Below are positions 51,767-60,101 of a DNA stretch of 64,000 nt, piece by piece. The notes beneath the pieces are model-generated. The model searched no databases. It saw only the letters and a list, made by a program, of their open reading frames with translations, and was not told the origin of the DNA. The number at the start of each line of letters is the position of its first letter. Positions within the stretch are counted from its first letter, which is position 1. The stretch is from Plantactinospora sp. BC1 (lineage in GTDB: Bacteria; Actinomycetota; Actinomycetes; Mycobacteriales; Micromonosporaceae). The stretch is from the NCBI RefSeq assembly GCF_003030345.1, contig NZ_CP028158.1, forward strand, positions 7,316,001 through 7,380,000, read 5' to 3'. The position numbers and the translations under genes were made by a program.

Positions 51767-52330
51767 TCAGTCCTCCATCCGGAAGAGCGCGACGGTGGCG
51801 CTCACCCGGTGAGTGCCGGGGGTGTGCGCGGGCCGGGCGGCGTGGTGCAGCCGGGCCGACGCCTCGGCGATGGTGTTCCGGATCTCGTCCCAGGTCTCGG
51901 GGTCGATCCAGAACTCGGCGTCGGTGAGGAAGTTGCCCGGGCCGGGCCGCAGGTGATGCGTTCGGCGGCGCAACTCGGCGGCGAGCGCGTCGTAGAGCAG
52001 CCGGTGGTCGGGGGTGGCCGGGCCGGCGGCCAGCCCCGACCCGGGCCGGTCGCGCTGGCTCGCCGGGTCGTAGCGGTAGCGCTTGGCGGCGCCGCCCCGG
52101 ATGCGTTCCTCGCCGGCCACCTCGATCAGGCCGGCGGCCAGCAGGTGCCGCAGGTGGTAGCTGGCGTTGGCGTGCGTGAGGTCCAGTTCGCGGGCGATCT
52201 CGGCGGCGGTGAGCGCCGACGCGGTGAGCAGGGAGAGGATCCGCATCCGTACCGGATGGGCCAGCGCCCGCAGCCGGACGGTCGGATCCGGCGCGTCGGC
52301 GTCTGGATCGTCGTCAACCCCCAAAGACAT
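51767..52330 (-). CDS. ArsR-type winged-helix transcriptional regulator
   Basis: A 187-residue regulator: residues about 17-85 form a winged helix (LRALAHPVRMRILSLLTASA, EIARELDLTHANASYHLRHL, AAGLIEVAGE). A C-terminal part (RLLYDALAAELRRRTHHLRP) is longer than in metal sensors and lacks Cys-rich metal sites, pointing to the larger HTH_20-type regulators. Starts at ATG 52330 inside an inverted repeat. Operon with the MFS gene. Confidence 0.88.
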   Translation of the reverse strand: MSLGVDDDPDADAPDPTVRLRALAHPVRMRILSLLTASALTAAEIARELDLTHANASYHLRHLLAAGLIEVAGEERIRGGAAKRYRYDPASQRDRPGSGLAAGPATPDHRLLYDALAAELRRRTHHLRPGPGNFLTDAEFWIDPETWDEIRNTIAEASARLHHAARPAHTPGTHRVSATVALFRMED

Positions 52331-52337
52331 GTTTGGG
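52320..52337. promoter_or_regulatory. CCCAAA-N6-TTTGGG inverted repeat over the ArsR-type start codon
   Basis: Perfect 6-bp arms flank GACATG, which contains the complement of the ATG (52328-52330). This is a likely autoregulatory operator; the position hints at a leaderless or very short-leader transcript. Confidence 0.55.
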
Positions 52338-52576
52338 AGTGTAGGGGATGTCGGCGCGAGGCGGGGTGGCCATCCTCGCCGCAGAGACTGTCGAGCTGCC
52401 CCGCTTGTGCTCCCGCCGCCAGCACCCCCCGCCAGCACCCCGCTGACGACCGCCACCCGGCCATGCCGACGCCTCGACCCGGACACCGGAGGCGTTACGA
52501 CGCAGGGTTAGCGCGTCTGGTGTCCAGGTCACCGATTCCGGCGGTCGGCTTTCCGGCGGGCTGTCGCCCGGCCAGC

Positions 52577-53869
52577 TCAGCGTTCCAGGATCGCCACCAC
52601 GCCCTGGCCGCCGGCCGCGCAGATCGAGATCAGCCCGCGCCCGGAGCCGCGCTCGGCGAGCAGCTTGGCCAGGGTGGCCACGATCCGGCCGCCGGTCGCG
52701 GCGAACGGGTGGCCGGCGGCCAGCGACGAGCCGTTGACGTTCAGTTTGTCCGGGTCGATCGACCCCAGCGGGGCGTCCAGGCCCAGCCTCTCCTTGCAGA
52801 ACTCCGGCGACTCCCAGGCCGCCAGGGTGGCCAGCACCTGCGAGGCGAACGCCTCGTGGATCTCGAAGTAGTCGAAGTCGGCCAGGGTCAGCCCGGTCCG
52901 GGCGAGCAACCGGGGTACGGCGTACGCGGGAGCCATCAGCAGCCCCTCGTCGCCGTGTACGAAGTCCACGGCGGCGGTCGTCGACGCACCGAACCAGGCG
53001 AGTACCGGCAGGTTGTGTGCCCTGGCCCACTCCTCGGAGGCGAGCAGCACCGTCGACGCCCCGTCGGTGAGCGGTGACGAGTTGCCGGCGGTCATGCTGG
53101 CGTGCTCGGCGTCCGGTCCCCGGGTGCCGAAGACCGGCTTGAGCCGGCCGAGCTTCTCCACGCTGGTGTCGGGGCGGAGGTTCGCGTCCCGGGTCAGCCC
53201 GAGGTACGGGGTGACCAGATCGTCGAAGAACCCCCGGTCGTACGCGGCGGCGAGCCGCTGGTGCGACCGGACCGCGAGTTCGTCCTGGGCCTGCCGGTCG
53301 ACGTGCCACCGCCGGGCGGTGACCGCCGCATGCTCGCCCATCGACAGTCCGGTACGCGGCTCCGCGTTGCGCGGGATCTCCGGCCGGAACGGCTGGGCCG
53401 GCCGGAGCCGGCTGGCGGCCCTCAGGCGCCCGCCGAGGGTACGGGCGGCGTTGATCTCCAGCAGGGTGCGCCGCAGTTCCTCGTTGACGGCCAGCGGCGC
53501 GTCCGAGGTGGTGTCCACGCCACCGGCCACACCGACGTCGATCTGACCGAGCGCGATCTTGTTGGCGACCAGGATCGCCGCCTCCAGGCCGGTGCCGCAG
53601 GCCTGCTGGAGGTCGTACGCCGGGGTGCGCGGGTCGAGCCGGGAGCCGAGTACCACCTCCCGGGTGAGGTTGAAGTCCTTCGAGTGCTTGAGCACCGCCC
53701 CGGCGGCCACCTCGCCGAGCCGCTCGCCGGCCAGGCCGAACCGGGCGATCAGCCCGTCCAGGGCGGCGGTCAGCATGTCCTGGTTGGACGCCTTGGCGTA
53801 CCGACCGTTGGAGCGGGCGAACGGGATCCGGTTGCCTCCGAGGATCGCGACGCGACGTACGGCTTCCAT
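52577..53869 (-). CDS. Acetyl-CoA acetyltransferase / 3-ketoacyl-CoA thiolase (FadA2-like)
   Basis: A 430-residue thiolase. The nucleophilic Cys lies in LQQACGTGLEAA (near residue 90), SLAAGHPFAATGGR holds the catalytic His, and the C-terminal SICAAGGQGVVAILER holds the second Cys. EIHEAFASQVLAT is also typical. It acts in beta-oxidation or acyl-CoA recycling. ATG 53869 has GGAGGCG upstream. It is divergent from a FabG4-like reductase followed by a MaoC hydratase; the same trio (fadA2, fabG4, htdX) exists in Mycobacterium as I recall. The shared upstream region holds a TetR-type pseudopalindrome. Confidence 0.88.
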   Translation of the reverse strand: MEAVRRVAILGGNRIPFARSNGRYAKASNQDMLTAALDGLIARFGLAGERLGEVAAGAVLKHSKDFNLTREVVLGSRLDPRTPAYDLQQACGTGLEAAILVANKIALGQIDVGVAGGVDTTSDAPLAVNEELRRTLLEINAARTLGGRLRAASRLRPAQPFRPEIPRNAEPRTGLSMGEHAAVTARRWHVDRQAQDELAVRSHQRLAAAYDRGFFDDLVTPYLGLTRDANLRPDTSVEKLGRLKPVFGTRGPDAEHASMTAGNSSPLTDGASTVLLASEEWARAHNLPVLAWFGASTTAAVDFVHGDEGLLMAPAYAVPRLLARTGLTLADFDYFEIHEAFASQVLATLAAWESPEFCKERLGLDAPLGSIDPDKLNVNGSSLAAGHPFAATGGRIVATLAKLLAERGSGRGLISICAAGGQGVVAILER

Positions 53870-53903
53870 GGTGACGCCTCCAGAACGCAGGGTTGTTCCT
53901 ACC

Positions 53904-53917
53904 TTACCCGCGAGTAG
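53904..53917. promoter_or_regulatory. TTACCCGCGAGTAG: predicted TetR operator between thiolase and fabG4
   Basis: A 14-bp pseudopalindrome matching TTACTCGYGAGTAA at 12 of 14 positions. Similar sites occur at 60764-60777 and 60780-60793 next to the TetR gene. It sits 9 bp before the fabG4 ATG and 35 bp from the thiolase start, so it could control both. Confidence 0.6.
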
Positions 53918-53926
53918 GCTTCTCTC

Positions 53927-55285
53927 ATGAGTGACAGGTACGCCAGCTTCGCCCACACCGGTCCCGGCCGGGCGCTGGTCAAGCGCCTCGGCCTGCCCGA
54001 CCCGCCCAAACTGCGCCGGTACCGCCCCGGTGACCCGCTGACGCACGGCCCGGTACGCCTCGACGCCGCCTCCGGCGGCCGCCTGGTCGAGCCGCTCGGC
54101 AAGCTGCTCACCGCCGCCGGGGTGGAGATCTCCGACCCGGCCACCACCCGGGCCGCCGAGGACGACGGTCGGGTACCCCCGCAGGCCGCCCTCCTCTACG
54201 ACGCCACCGGCATCACCGACTCGGCCGGGCTGCGCGCGCTCTACGACTTCTTCCACCCGCTGGCCCGGGCGCTGCACCCGTCCGGCCGGGTGGTCGTCTT
54301 CGGCACCCCACCGGAATCCTGCGCCACCCCACGGGAGGCGACCGCCCAGCGCGCCCTGGAGGGGCTGACCCGGAGCATCGGCAAGGAGTTCGGCCGGGGT
54401 ACGACGGCGCAGCTCGTCTACGTCGCGCCGGGTGCCGAGCGGGCGGTCGAGTCGACCCTGCGCTTCCTGCTCTCCGGCCGTTCGGCGTACGTCTCCGGGC
54501 AGGTGATCCGGATCGGTCCGGCCGAGGTGCCGGAGGTCGACTGGGCCCGCCCGCTGGACGGCAGGATCGCCCTGGTCACCGGCGCCGCCCGGGGGATCGG
54601 GGCGAAGGTCGCCGAGGTGCTGGCGGCGGACGGTGCCCAGGTGGTGGCGCTGGACGTACCGGCCGCCGGTGACGCGCTCGCCGAGGTCGCCAACGCCGTC
54701 GGCGGTACGGCGGTACAGCTCGACCTGACCGCGCCGGACGCGCCGCTGCGGCTCGCCGACCACCTCGCCGACCGGCACGGCCGGGTCGACGTGCTGGTGC
54801 ACAACGCCGGGATCACCCGGGACAAGACGCTCGGCCGGATGCGGCCGGACTGGTGGGACTCGGTGCTGGAGGTCAACCTCACCAGCCAGGAACGGATCAA
54901 CGACGTACTGCTGGACCGGGGGCTGATCCCGGCCGGCGGGCGACTCATCGGGGTCTCGTCGATCGCCGGGATCGCCGGCAACCGGGGCCAGACCAACTAC
55001 GCCACCTCCAAGGCCGGGGTGATCGGCCTGGTGCACTCGATGGCTCCGGTCCTCGCCGAGCGCGGCATCACCGTGAACGCGGTCGCGCCGGGCTTCATCG
55101 AGACCCGGTTGACCGCCCGGATCCCGCTGGTGCTCCGCGAGGCCGGCCGGCGGATGAACAGCATGGCGCAGGGCGGCCTGCCGGTCGACGTCGCCCAGAC
55201 GATCGCCTGGTTCGCCTCGCCCGGCTCGGCCGGGGTCACCGGCAACGTGGTCCGGGTCTGCGGTCAGAGTCTGCTGGGGGCGTGA
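53927..55285 (+). CDS. fabG: 3-oxoacyl reductase, high-molecular-weight FabG4 type
   Basis: A 452-residue two-domain SDR. The N-terminal about 205 residues are a flavodoxin-like domain typical of FabG4. The SDR domain has TGAARGIG (218-225), HNAGITRDKTL, SSIAGIAG and the catalytic Tyr358/Lys362 in YATSK. It reduces 3-oxoacyl-CoA/ACP with NAD(P)H. The stop overlaps the MaoC ATG (TGATG), so the pair are translationally coupled. In Mycobacterium FabG4 works with HtdX, consistent with this arrangement. Confidence 0.9.
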   Translation: MSDRYASFAHTGPGRALVKRLGLPDPPKLRRYRPGDPLTHGPVRLDAASGGRLVEPLGKLLTAAGVEISDPATTRAAEDDGRVPPQAALLYDATGITDSAGLRALYDFFHPLARALHPSGRVVVFGTPPESCATPREATAQRALEGLTRSIGKEFGRGTTAQLVYVAPGAERAVESTLRFLLSGRSAYVSGQVIRIGPAEVPEVDWARPLDGRIALVTGAARGIGAKVAEVLAADGAQVVALDVPAAGDALAEVANAVGGTAVQLDLTAPDAPLRLADHLADRHGRVDVLVHNAGITRDKTLGRMRPDWWDSVLEVNLTSQERINDVLLDRGLIPAGGRLIGVSSIAGIAGNRGQTNYATSKAGVIGLVHSMAPVLAERGITVNAVAPGFIETRLTARIPLVLREAGRRMNSMAQGGLPVDVAQTIAWFASPGSAGVTGNVVRVCGQSLLGA

Positions 55286-56208
55286 TGTCCGAGATGCCGA
55301 ACGAGACCGGGGGCGGTACCCCGGTCGGGCCCGGGAGCGCGCCGGAGGGGTCCGGGGTCGAGTTGGCGGCGCTGCCGGCCGCCGGGCCGCTCTACCGGCA
55401 GGCGGCGATCGGGCTGGCCCCGAGGTTCGGGGCGGCCCGGCGTGCCGACCGGCTCCCCGGGACCGAACTGCTGGTCCGGGCGGTCACGGTCGACCGGAAC
55501 CACCTGGCGGCGTACGACCGGGTGTGCGGGTTCCGGCTCGCCGACGCGCTGCCGCCGACCTATCCGCACGTACTCGCCTTTCCGCTGGCGCTGCGCCTGA
55601 TGAGCGCGCCGGAGTTTCCGCTGCCGCTGGTCGGCCTGGTGCACGTGGCGAACCGGATCACCGCGTACCGCCGGATGGACGCGGCGGAGCCGCTGGACCT
55701 GGCGGTACGCGCCGTCGACCTGCGCCCGCACGACCGGGGCCGGCAGTTCGACGTGGTCTGCACCGCCTCGGCCGACGGGGAGGTGGTGTGGCGCGGGGTC
55801 TCGACGTACCTGCGGCGGGAGCGTACGGCGGCCGGCGGCCGGCGCGACTCGACGGAGCAGCCGGCGGCCCCGGCCCCGACCGCGCTGTGGCGGCTGGACT
55901 CCCGGGTGGGCCGGGACTACGCCCGGGTCTCCGGTGACCACAACCCGATCCACACCTCGCGGGTCGCCGCCCGGCTGTTCGGCTTCGCCGGGCCGATCGC
56001 GCACGGCATGTGGAGCAAGGCCCGGTGCCTGGCGGCGCTGGAGGGGCGGCTGCCCGACGCGTACACCGTGGAGGTGGCGTTCAAGCGGCCGGTGCCGCTG
56101 CCCGGTACGGTCGCGTTCTCCGCCGCCCCGGGCTGGAGTTTCGGGCTGCACGACCCGTCGCGCGGCCGTGCCCACCTGCTCGGCGAGGTGACCGCGACCG
56201 GGGTCTGA
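55285..56208 (+). CDS. MaoC-type enoyl-CoA hydratase (HtdX-like)
   Basis: A 307-residue double hot-dog protein. The C-terminal half holds the hydratase motif DYARVSGDHNPIHTS with catalytic Asp and His, then FAGPIAHGMWSKA and AFKRPVPLPGTV. The N-terminal half is a degenerate hot dog, as in HtdX and eukaryotic-like MaoC proteins. It hydrates trans-2-enoyl thioesters, partnering the upstream FabG4-like reductase. ATG 55285 overlaps the fabG stop. Confidence 0.88.
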   Translation: MSEMPNETGGGTPVGPGSAPEGSGVELAALPAAGPLYRQAAIGLAPRFGAARRADRLPGTELLVRAVTVDRNHLAAYDRVCGFRLADALPPTYPHVLAFPLALRLMSAPEFPLPLVGLVHVANRITAYRRMDAAEPLDLAVRAVDLRPHDRGRQFDVVCTASADGEVVWRGVSTYLRRERTAAGGRRDSTEQPAAPAPTALWRLDSRVGRDYARVSGDHNPIHTSRVAARLFGFAGPIAHGMWSKARCLAALEGRLPDAYTVEVAFKRPVPLPGTVAFSAAPGWSFGLHDPSRGRAHLLGEVTATGV

Positions 56209-56280
56209 TCCGGTGTGATCCGGACTGATCACGCTCTCGGGCGAAGCCCGACAGGACGGAACAAACATCGAGATTTGTCG

Positions 56281-56309
56281 TTGACACGACTGATGTGCAT
56301 CGATAGTCT
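56281..56309 (+). promoter_or_regulatory. Candidate promoter of the pectate lyase gene
   Basis: TTGACA (56281-56286), 17-bp spacer, TAGTCT (56304-56309). It predicts a start site near 56316, exactly at the edge of a 26-bp palindrome, a classic layout for repression. Confidence 0.65.
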
Positions 56310-56315
56310 TCGCTT

Positions 56316-56341
56316 GATGCTGGAAAGCGCTTTCCAGCATC
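56316..56341. promoter_or_regulatory. 26-bp perfect palindrome (LacI-type operator) at the pectate lyase promoter
   Basis: Centred on CG, with core TGGAAAGCGCTTTCCA (56321-56336) and arms continuing outward for 26 bp in all. The core has the CG-centred half-site style of LacI/GalR operators in actinomycete polysaccharide-degradation genes. No LacI gene lies adjacent, so the repressor is encoded elsewhere. Confidence 0.75.
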
Positions 56342-56460
56342 CCCGTCCCCCAACAAGTGCGCCCGGAACGGCCGGCCGCACCGTCCATCCTCGCTGGCGG
56401 CGCCCGCGTCCCACCCGCGACCCGGCCGCCGAGGTGGATCACTTCCGCTCGGAGGTATCT

Positions 56461-57441
56461 GTGTCCAGCACCGAAACCACCACGTCCCAGCGCGTACGAC
56501 GGCTCACCCGGACGCCACTGCTCGCCGCAGCCACCGCCGCCGTACTCGTCACCACCTCGATGGTCGCGATGCCCACCGCGTCGGCCGCCTCGTTCAACAT
56601 GCAGGGCTGGGCGACCCAGTGCGGCGGCACCACCGGCGGCGGCAACGCCTCCCCGGTGACGGTCACCAGCGGCAGCCAGCTGGTCAGCGAGATGCAGGCC
56701 AGCGGCGCACGGGTGATCCGGGTCTCCGGCAGCCTGTCGATCAGCGGCATGCAGAAGGTCGCCGCCAACAAGACCATCATCGGGGTGGGCAGCAACGCCG
56801 CCATCACCGGTGGCGGGCTCAACGTCGCCAGCGTCAGCAACGTCATCATCCGGAACATCAACTTCCGGAACTGGAGCGACGACGCGATCAACGTGCAGTA
56901 CTCGACCCGGGTCTGGATCGACCACAACAGCTTCAGCAACGGCTCCGACGGCGCGGTCGACATCAAGCGGGCCTCGGACTGCGCCACCGTCTCCTGGAAC
57001 CGGGTCTTCGACCACGACAAGTCCTTCCTGCTCGGTCACTCCGACGACAACGCGAGCGAGGACAGCGGCAAGCTGCGGGTGACGTACCACCACAACTGGT
57101 TCGACGGCTCCGAGCAGCGGCACCCCCGGGTCCGGTTCGGCAACCCGGTGCACGTCTTCAACAACTACTACAACAACGTCGGCGGCTACGGCGTCGCCTC
57201 CACCGAGGGCGCCGGTGTGCTCGTCGAGGGCAACTACTTCGAGAACACCGACGACCCGTACCACCTCGGCGAGGCCAGCTCCGGCCCCGGCACCCTGGTC
57301 GCCCGGAACAACCACTTCGTGAACTCCGGCAGTGGCCAGGCCGGCGGCAGCGTACGGAGCCTCCCGTACAGCGTCAGCGTCGACCCGGCGGCCAACGTCA
57401 AGTCCATCGTCACCGGCGGCGCCGGCACCGGCCGGATCTGA
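56461..57441 (+). CDS. Secreted pectate lyase (PL1 family)
   Basis: A 326-residue exported enzyme. The Tat/Sec-like signal has RVRRLTRTPLLAAATAAVLV and ends at about ASA42. The parallel beta-helix has PL1 hallmarks: VWIDHNSFSNGSDGAVDIK, Ca-binding Asp residues in SWNRVFDHDKSFLLGHSDD, and YHHNWFDGSEQRHPRVRFG with the catalytic Arg. It cleaves polygalacturonate by beta-elimination in the medium. GTG 56461 has GGAGG 6 nt upstream. The long leader starts at the palindromic operator. Confidence 0.92.
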   Translation: MSSTETTTSQRVRRLTRTPLLAAATAAVLVTTSMVAMPTASAASFNMQGWATQCGGTTGGGNASPVTVTSGSQLVSEMQASGARVIRVSGSLSISGMQKVAANKTIIGVGSNAAITGGGLNVASVSNVIIRNINFRNWSDDAINVQYSTRVWIDHNSFSNGSDGAVDIKRASDCATVSWNRVFDHDKSFLLGHSDDNASEDSGKLRVTYHHNWFDGSEQRHPRVRFGNPVHVFNNYYNNVGGYGVASTEGAGVLVEGNYFENTDDPYHLGEASSGPGTLVARNNHFVNSGSGQAGGSVRSLPYSVSVDPAANVKSIVTGGAGTGRI

Positions 57442-57488
57442 CCGTCGGCACGGCGTCGCCCGATCCGACCCGCGCCACCGGCGACGTG

Positions 57489-57524
57489 ACGGGTGCTCCG
57501 GTCCCACCGGACCGGAGCACCCGT
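57489..57524. terminator. Terminator between pectate lyase and serine hydrolase genes
   Basis: A perfect 16-bp stem (ACGGGTGCTCCGGTCC and its complement) with a CACC loop, 48 bp after the lyase stop and 57 bp before the convergent gene end. Probably acts in both directions. Confidence 0.8.
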
Positions 57525-57580
57525 ACCCCCGTTTCCGCCGACCGGCGGCCGCACCCTCGCCCGGCGCGGCACCCGGACGG

Positions 57581-59134
57581 TCAGCCGACCACCTCGTAGC
57601 GCGGTCGGGCCCGCGGCACCGACCGGCGACCGGCCAGGGCGACGGCGGCGACGCCGACCCGGGCCAGCGCCAGCAGTCCGGCCAGCACCGCCACCGCCAC
57701 CATCGCGTCACCGACGTCCGGGGCGAAGAGCCGCACCTGCGCCAGGCCGGCACCGTCCCAGGCCGCCGGGATCGCCCGGGTCACCCCCACCGCCAGGCCG
57801 GCGCAGCCGACGACCCAGCCGGCCGCTCCGGCGAGGATCCGCCGGCGCGACCCGGCCCGCCCGGCCGGACGGCGGACGATCCGGAGGAGCGACCAGACCA
57901 GCAGGCCGAGCAGGAGCAGCGCGACCGCACCCAGCCCGGCGAGCAACCGGGTGAAGGTCGGATCCTTCGCCGCGCCGGCCTCCGCCTCGGCACCGCGCAG
58001 GATCCGGGCCACGTTGAAGGCCGCCGAGACGAGCGGACCGTCCATCATCAGGCCGTAGATGTTGGCCAGCACCACCACGGCCAGGTCCGACCCGGGTACC
58101 AGCACGATGTGGCCGAACGAGTTCGCCGTCGCCCCGGCGTGCCAGACGATCCGCTCGGCCGGGTCGCCGAGCGTGCTGTCCCGCCACCCCATCGCGTACC
58201 GGCCGGCGCCGCCGGTCGGGACCTGGCCGGTGTGCAGCTGCGCGACGCCCTGCGGCGACAGGACCGGACGACCGGCGTACCGGCCGCCGCCGAGCTGGGC
58301 CATCGCGTAGTGGGTCACGTCGGTCAGGCTCGCCGCCAGGAAGCCGTACGTCACGCCGGAGCCGTCGAAGCCCGGGTCGAAGCGCTGCGGGCGGCCGAGG
58401 TAGTAACGGTGTCCGGGCGGCACCCCGACCGCCTCCGCCTCGGCGCCGGTGGCGGCGGAGTCGACCATCCCCAGTGGATCGAGTACCTGCCGGCGCAGGT
58501 AACCGCCGTAGCTCTCCCCGGTCACCTCCTCGACCAGTACGCCCAGGATCAGGTAGTTGGCGTCGCTGTACTGGTGGACCCCGCCCGGCTCGGTCGTCGG
58601 CCGGACCGCCGCGAGGTCCCGTACCGTCCGGGCCAGCGCACCGGGCGTGTTGTCGTACCGGTCGGTGAGCCCCATCGACGCCACCTGCGGCAGCCCGCTG
58701 TTCTGGACGAGCAGCTGCCGTACGGTGATCCGGACCGCGATCGACTCGTCGGCCAGCCGCAGCCACGGCACGTACCGGCGGACCGGTGCGTCCAGCTCGA
58801 CCCGGCCGGCCTCGACGAGCTGCATCACCGCCAGTGCGGTGAACGACTTCGTCACCGAGCCGAGCACGAACGGCGTGCGCGGGGTGATCCGGTTGCCGTC
58901 GCCGTCGACCCCCCAGGCTCCCTGCCCGACGACCCGGTCGGCCCGGACCACCGCGTACGCCAACCCGGGCGCGCGGACCTCGGCCATGTGCTGCCGCAGG
59001 TAGCTCTCCACCCGGGCCAGGTCGTCCGGGGGTGGCGCCCCGGCCGCCGGGCCGGCCCCGGCGGCGACCGCCGCCGGCAGCGCGAGCACCACCGCCAGCA
59101 CCGTCCGGACGGTGTGTCGCAGGCTGGATCCCAT
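57581..59134 (-). CDS. Beta-lactamase-family (class C-like) serine hydrolase with membrane C-terminus
   Basis: A 517-residue protein with a cleavable signal (ends about AAGAP). The penicillin-binding fold has SxxK as SVTK (93-96), YSDAN as the second motif, and HAG in [14 protein letters not shown] in place of KTG. After about residue 395 come membrane segments ([56 protein letters not shown]). It is probably an extracytoplasmic D-amino peptidase, esterase or cell-wall enzyme rather than an antibiotic-degrading one. It follows the small ArsR-type/membrane gene pair. Confidence 0.85.
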   Translation of the reverse strand: MGSSLRHTVRTVLAVVLALPAAVAAGAGPAAGAPPPDDLARVESYLRQHMAEVRAPGLAYAVVRADRVVGQGAWGVDGDGNRITPRTPFVLGSVTKSFTALAVMQLVEAGRVELDAPVRRYVPWLRLADESIAVRITVRQLLVQNSGLPQVASMGLTDRYDNTPGALARTVRDLAAVRPTTEPGGVHQYSDANYLILGVLVEEVTGESYGGYLRRQVLDPLGMVDSAATGAEAEAVGVPPGHRYYLGRPQRFDPGFDGSGVTYGFLAASLTDVTHYAMAQLGGGRYAGRPVLSPQGVAQLHTGQVPTGGAGRYAMGWRDSTLGDPAERIVWHAGATANSFGHIVLVPGSDLAVVVLANIYGLMMDGPLVSAAFNVARILRGAEAEAGAAKDPTFTRLLAGLGAVALLLLGLLVWSLLRIVRRPAGRAGSRRRILAGAAGWVVGCAGLAVGVTRAIPAAWDGAGLAQVRLFAPDVGDAMVAVAVLAGLLALARVGVAAVALAGRRSVPRARPRYEVVG

Positions 59135-59172
59135 TCGCGTTTCCTCCCCGTGAAGTGCCGCCGGCAGACAGC

Positions 59173-59535
59173 TCAGCCGATCTGGCTGAGCAGCCGCTCC
59201 AACTCGGCCAGCCGCCGCTTGACCTCGGTCGTCTCGTCCCGGGTGCCGCGCAGCTCGGCACGGAGCCCGGCCAGTTGCTCGGCGGTCGCGGCGGTGGCCT
59301 CCGCCGTCCGGGTCTCCGCCTCGACGACCCGTTCGACCAGTGCGCGGTACGCCGCCTCCCCGGCCGTGCTCCGCCGGGCCCGGTAGAAGCCCAGGCCGAC
59401 GAAGCCGACGACGGCGACCAGCGCCACCCCCAGTACGGCCGTGGCGATCGTGGCGGTCTGCGCGATGTCCAGCGCGGCCGACGCGACCGTGGCGGTCCGC
59501 GCGATCTCCGGCTCCGCTGCCAACAGTGTGGTCAC
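59173..59535 (-). CDS. Small membrane-anchored coiled-coil protein
   Basis: A 120-residue protein: an N-terminal Ala/Thr-rich helix, one membrane span (IATAVLGVALVAVVGFVGLG, about residues 29-48) and a cytosolic coiled coil (YRALVERVVEAETRTAEA through KRRLAELERLLSQIG). GTG 59535 overlaps the stop of the upstream regulator by 4 nt, so the two are coupled. It may transmit a signal or sequester the regulator at the membrane, but that is only a guess. Confidence 0.72.
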   Translation of the reverse strand: MTTLLAAEPEIARTATVASAALDIAQTATIATAVLGVALVAVVGFVGLGFYRARRSTAGEAAYRALVERVVEAETRTAEATAATAEQLAGLRAELRGTRDETTEVKRRLAELERLLSQIG

Positions 59536-59915
59536 CTGCTCGTGTCCTCTCCCGATCCGCCCGCTGCCGGGCCGTTCCCTCCGGTCGCGCCGGCTCCGGG
59601 CTCCGCCTCGGCCAGCGTCGGGACGGCTCCGGCGATCACCTGCGGGGTGAGTGCCAGCGCGAAGGGCACCACCTCGAAGTACTTCACCGAGCTGCCGTCC
59701 CGGGCCGTCTCCAGCTCGCCGACGACCAGGCCGGCCGCCTCCAGTCGCTGGAGGTGCATGTAGAGCAGTGGCCGGTTCATCCCCAGCCGGCGGGCCAGTT
59801 GGCTGACGTAGCTGCGGCCCTCGACGAGCGCCGCGACGATCCGCAGCCGGTGCGGGCTGGCCAGCGCGGTGAGCATCCGCAGCAACTGCTCCCCCGAGGG
59901 CGGGGCCTGGTCCAT
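59532..59915 (-). CDS. Winged-helix (ArsR-like) transcriptional regulator
   Basis: A 127-residue DNA-binding protein: LLRMLTALASPHRLRIVAAL, then YVSQLARRLGMNRPLLYMHL and QRLEAAGLVVGELETARDGS, followed by a beta wing KYFEVVPFALALTP and a Gly/Pro-rich tail. ATG 59915 has GGGAAGGGA upstream. No metal-binding Cys cluster is seen. Two inverted repeats lie 20-60 bp upstream, consistent with autoregulation. Coupled to the coiled-coil membrane protein. Confidence 0.85.
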   Translation of the reverse strand: MDQAPPSGEQLLRMLTALASPHRLRIVAALVEGRSYVSQLARRLGMNRPLLYMHLQRLEAAGLVVGELETARDGSSVKYFEVVPFALALTPQVIAGAVPTLAEAEPGAGATGGNGPAAGGSGEDTSR

Positions 59916-59935
59916 GCGTCCGGTTCCCTTCCCGG

Positions 59936-59978
59936 GTGTCAGTTTCGTCTGACACCCCCTGTCAGATGAGACTGACAC
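59936..59978. promoter_or_regulatory. Paired operator: two TGTCAG-N6-CTGACA repeats
   Basis: GTGTCAGTTTCGTCTGACAC (59936-59955) and TGTCAGATGAGACTGACA (59960-59977), 24 bp apart centre to centre. They also form a larger inverted repeat with two mismatches around a CCCCC spacer. They lie directly before the winged-helix gene. Confidence 0.75.
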
Positions 59979-60025
59979 CCAGGGCGGCCGGCGTCAAGGG
60001 CGAATCGGCGCGGGTGAGGGCGCGG

Positions 60026-60071
60026 GCGCGAGCGACGGCGTGGGCGAGGGCGCGAGCGACGGCGTGGGCGA
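60026..60071. repeat. Short tandem repeat between the winged-helix and TetR genes
   Basis: A 22-bp unit (GCGCGAGCGACGGCGTGGGCGA) occurs at 60026-60047 and 60050-60071, in a wider GCG-rich low-complexity stretch. Non-coding as far as I can tell. Confidence 0.65.
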
Positions 60072-60101
60072 CAGCGACAGGCGGTCGAGGCGGCAGGGGC
60101 G

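Noticed and set aside
57332-59386. A 684-codon plus-strand frame across the serine hydrolase gene.
   Set aside because: Antisense shadow of a protein with intact SxxK and signal peptide; no domain in the plus-strand translation.
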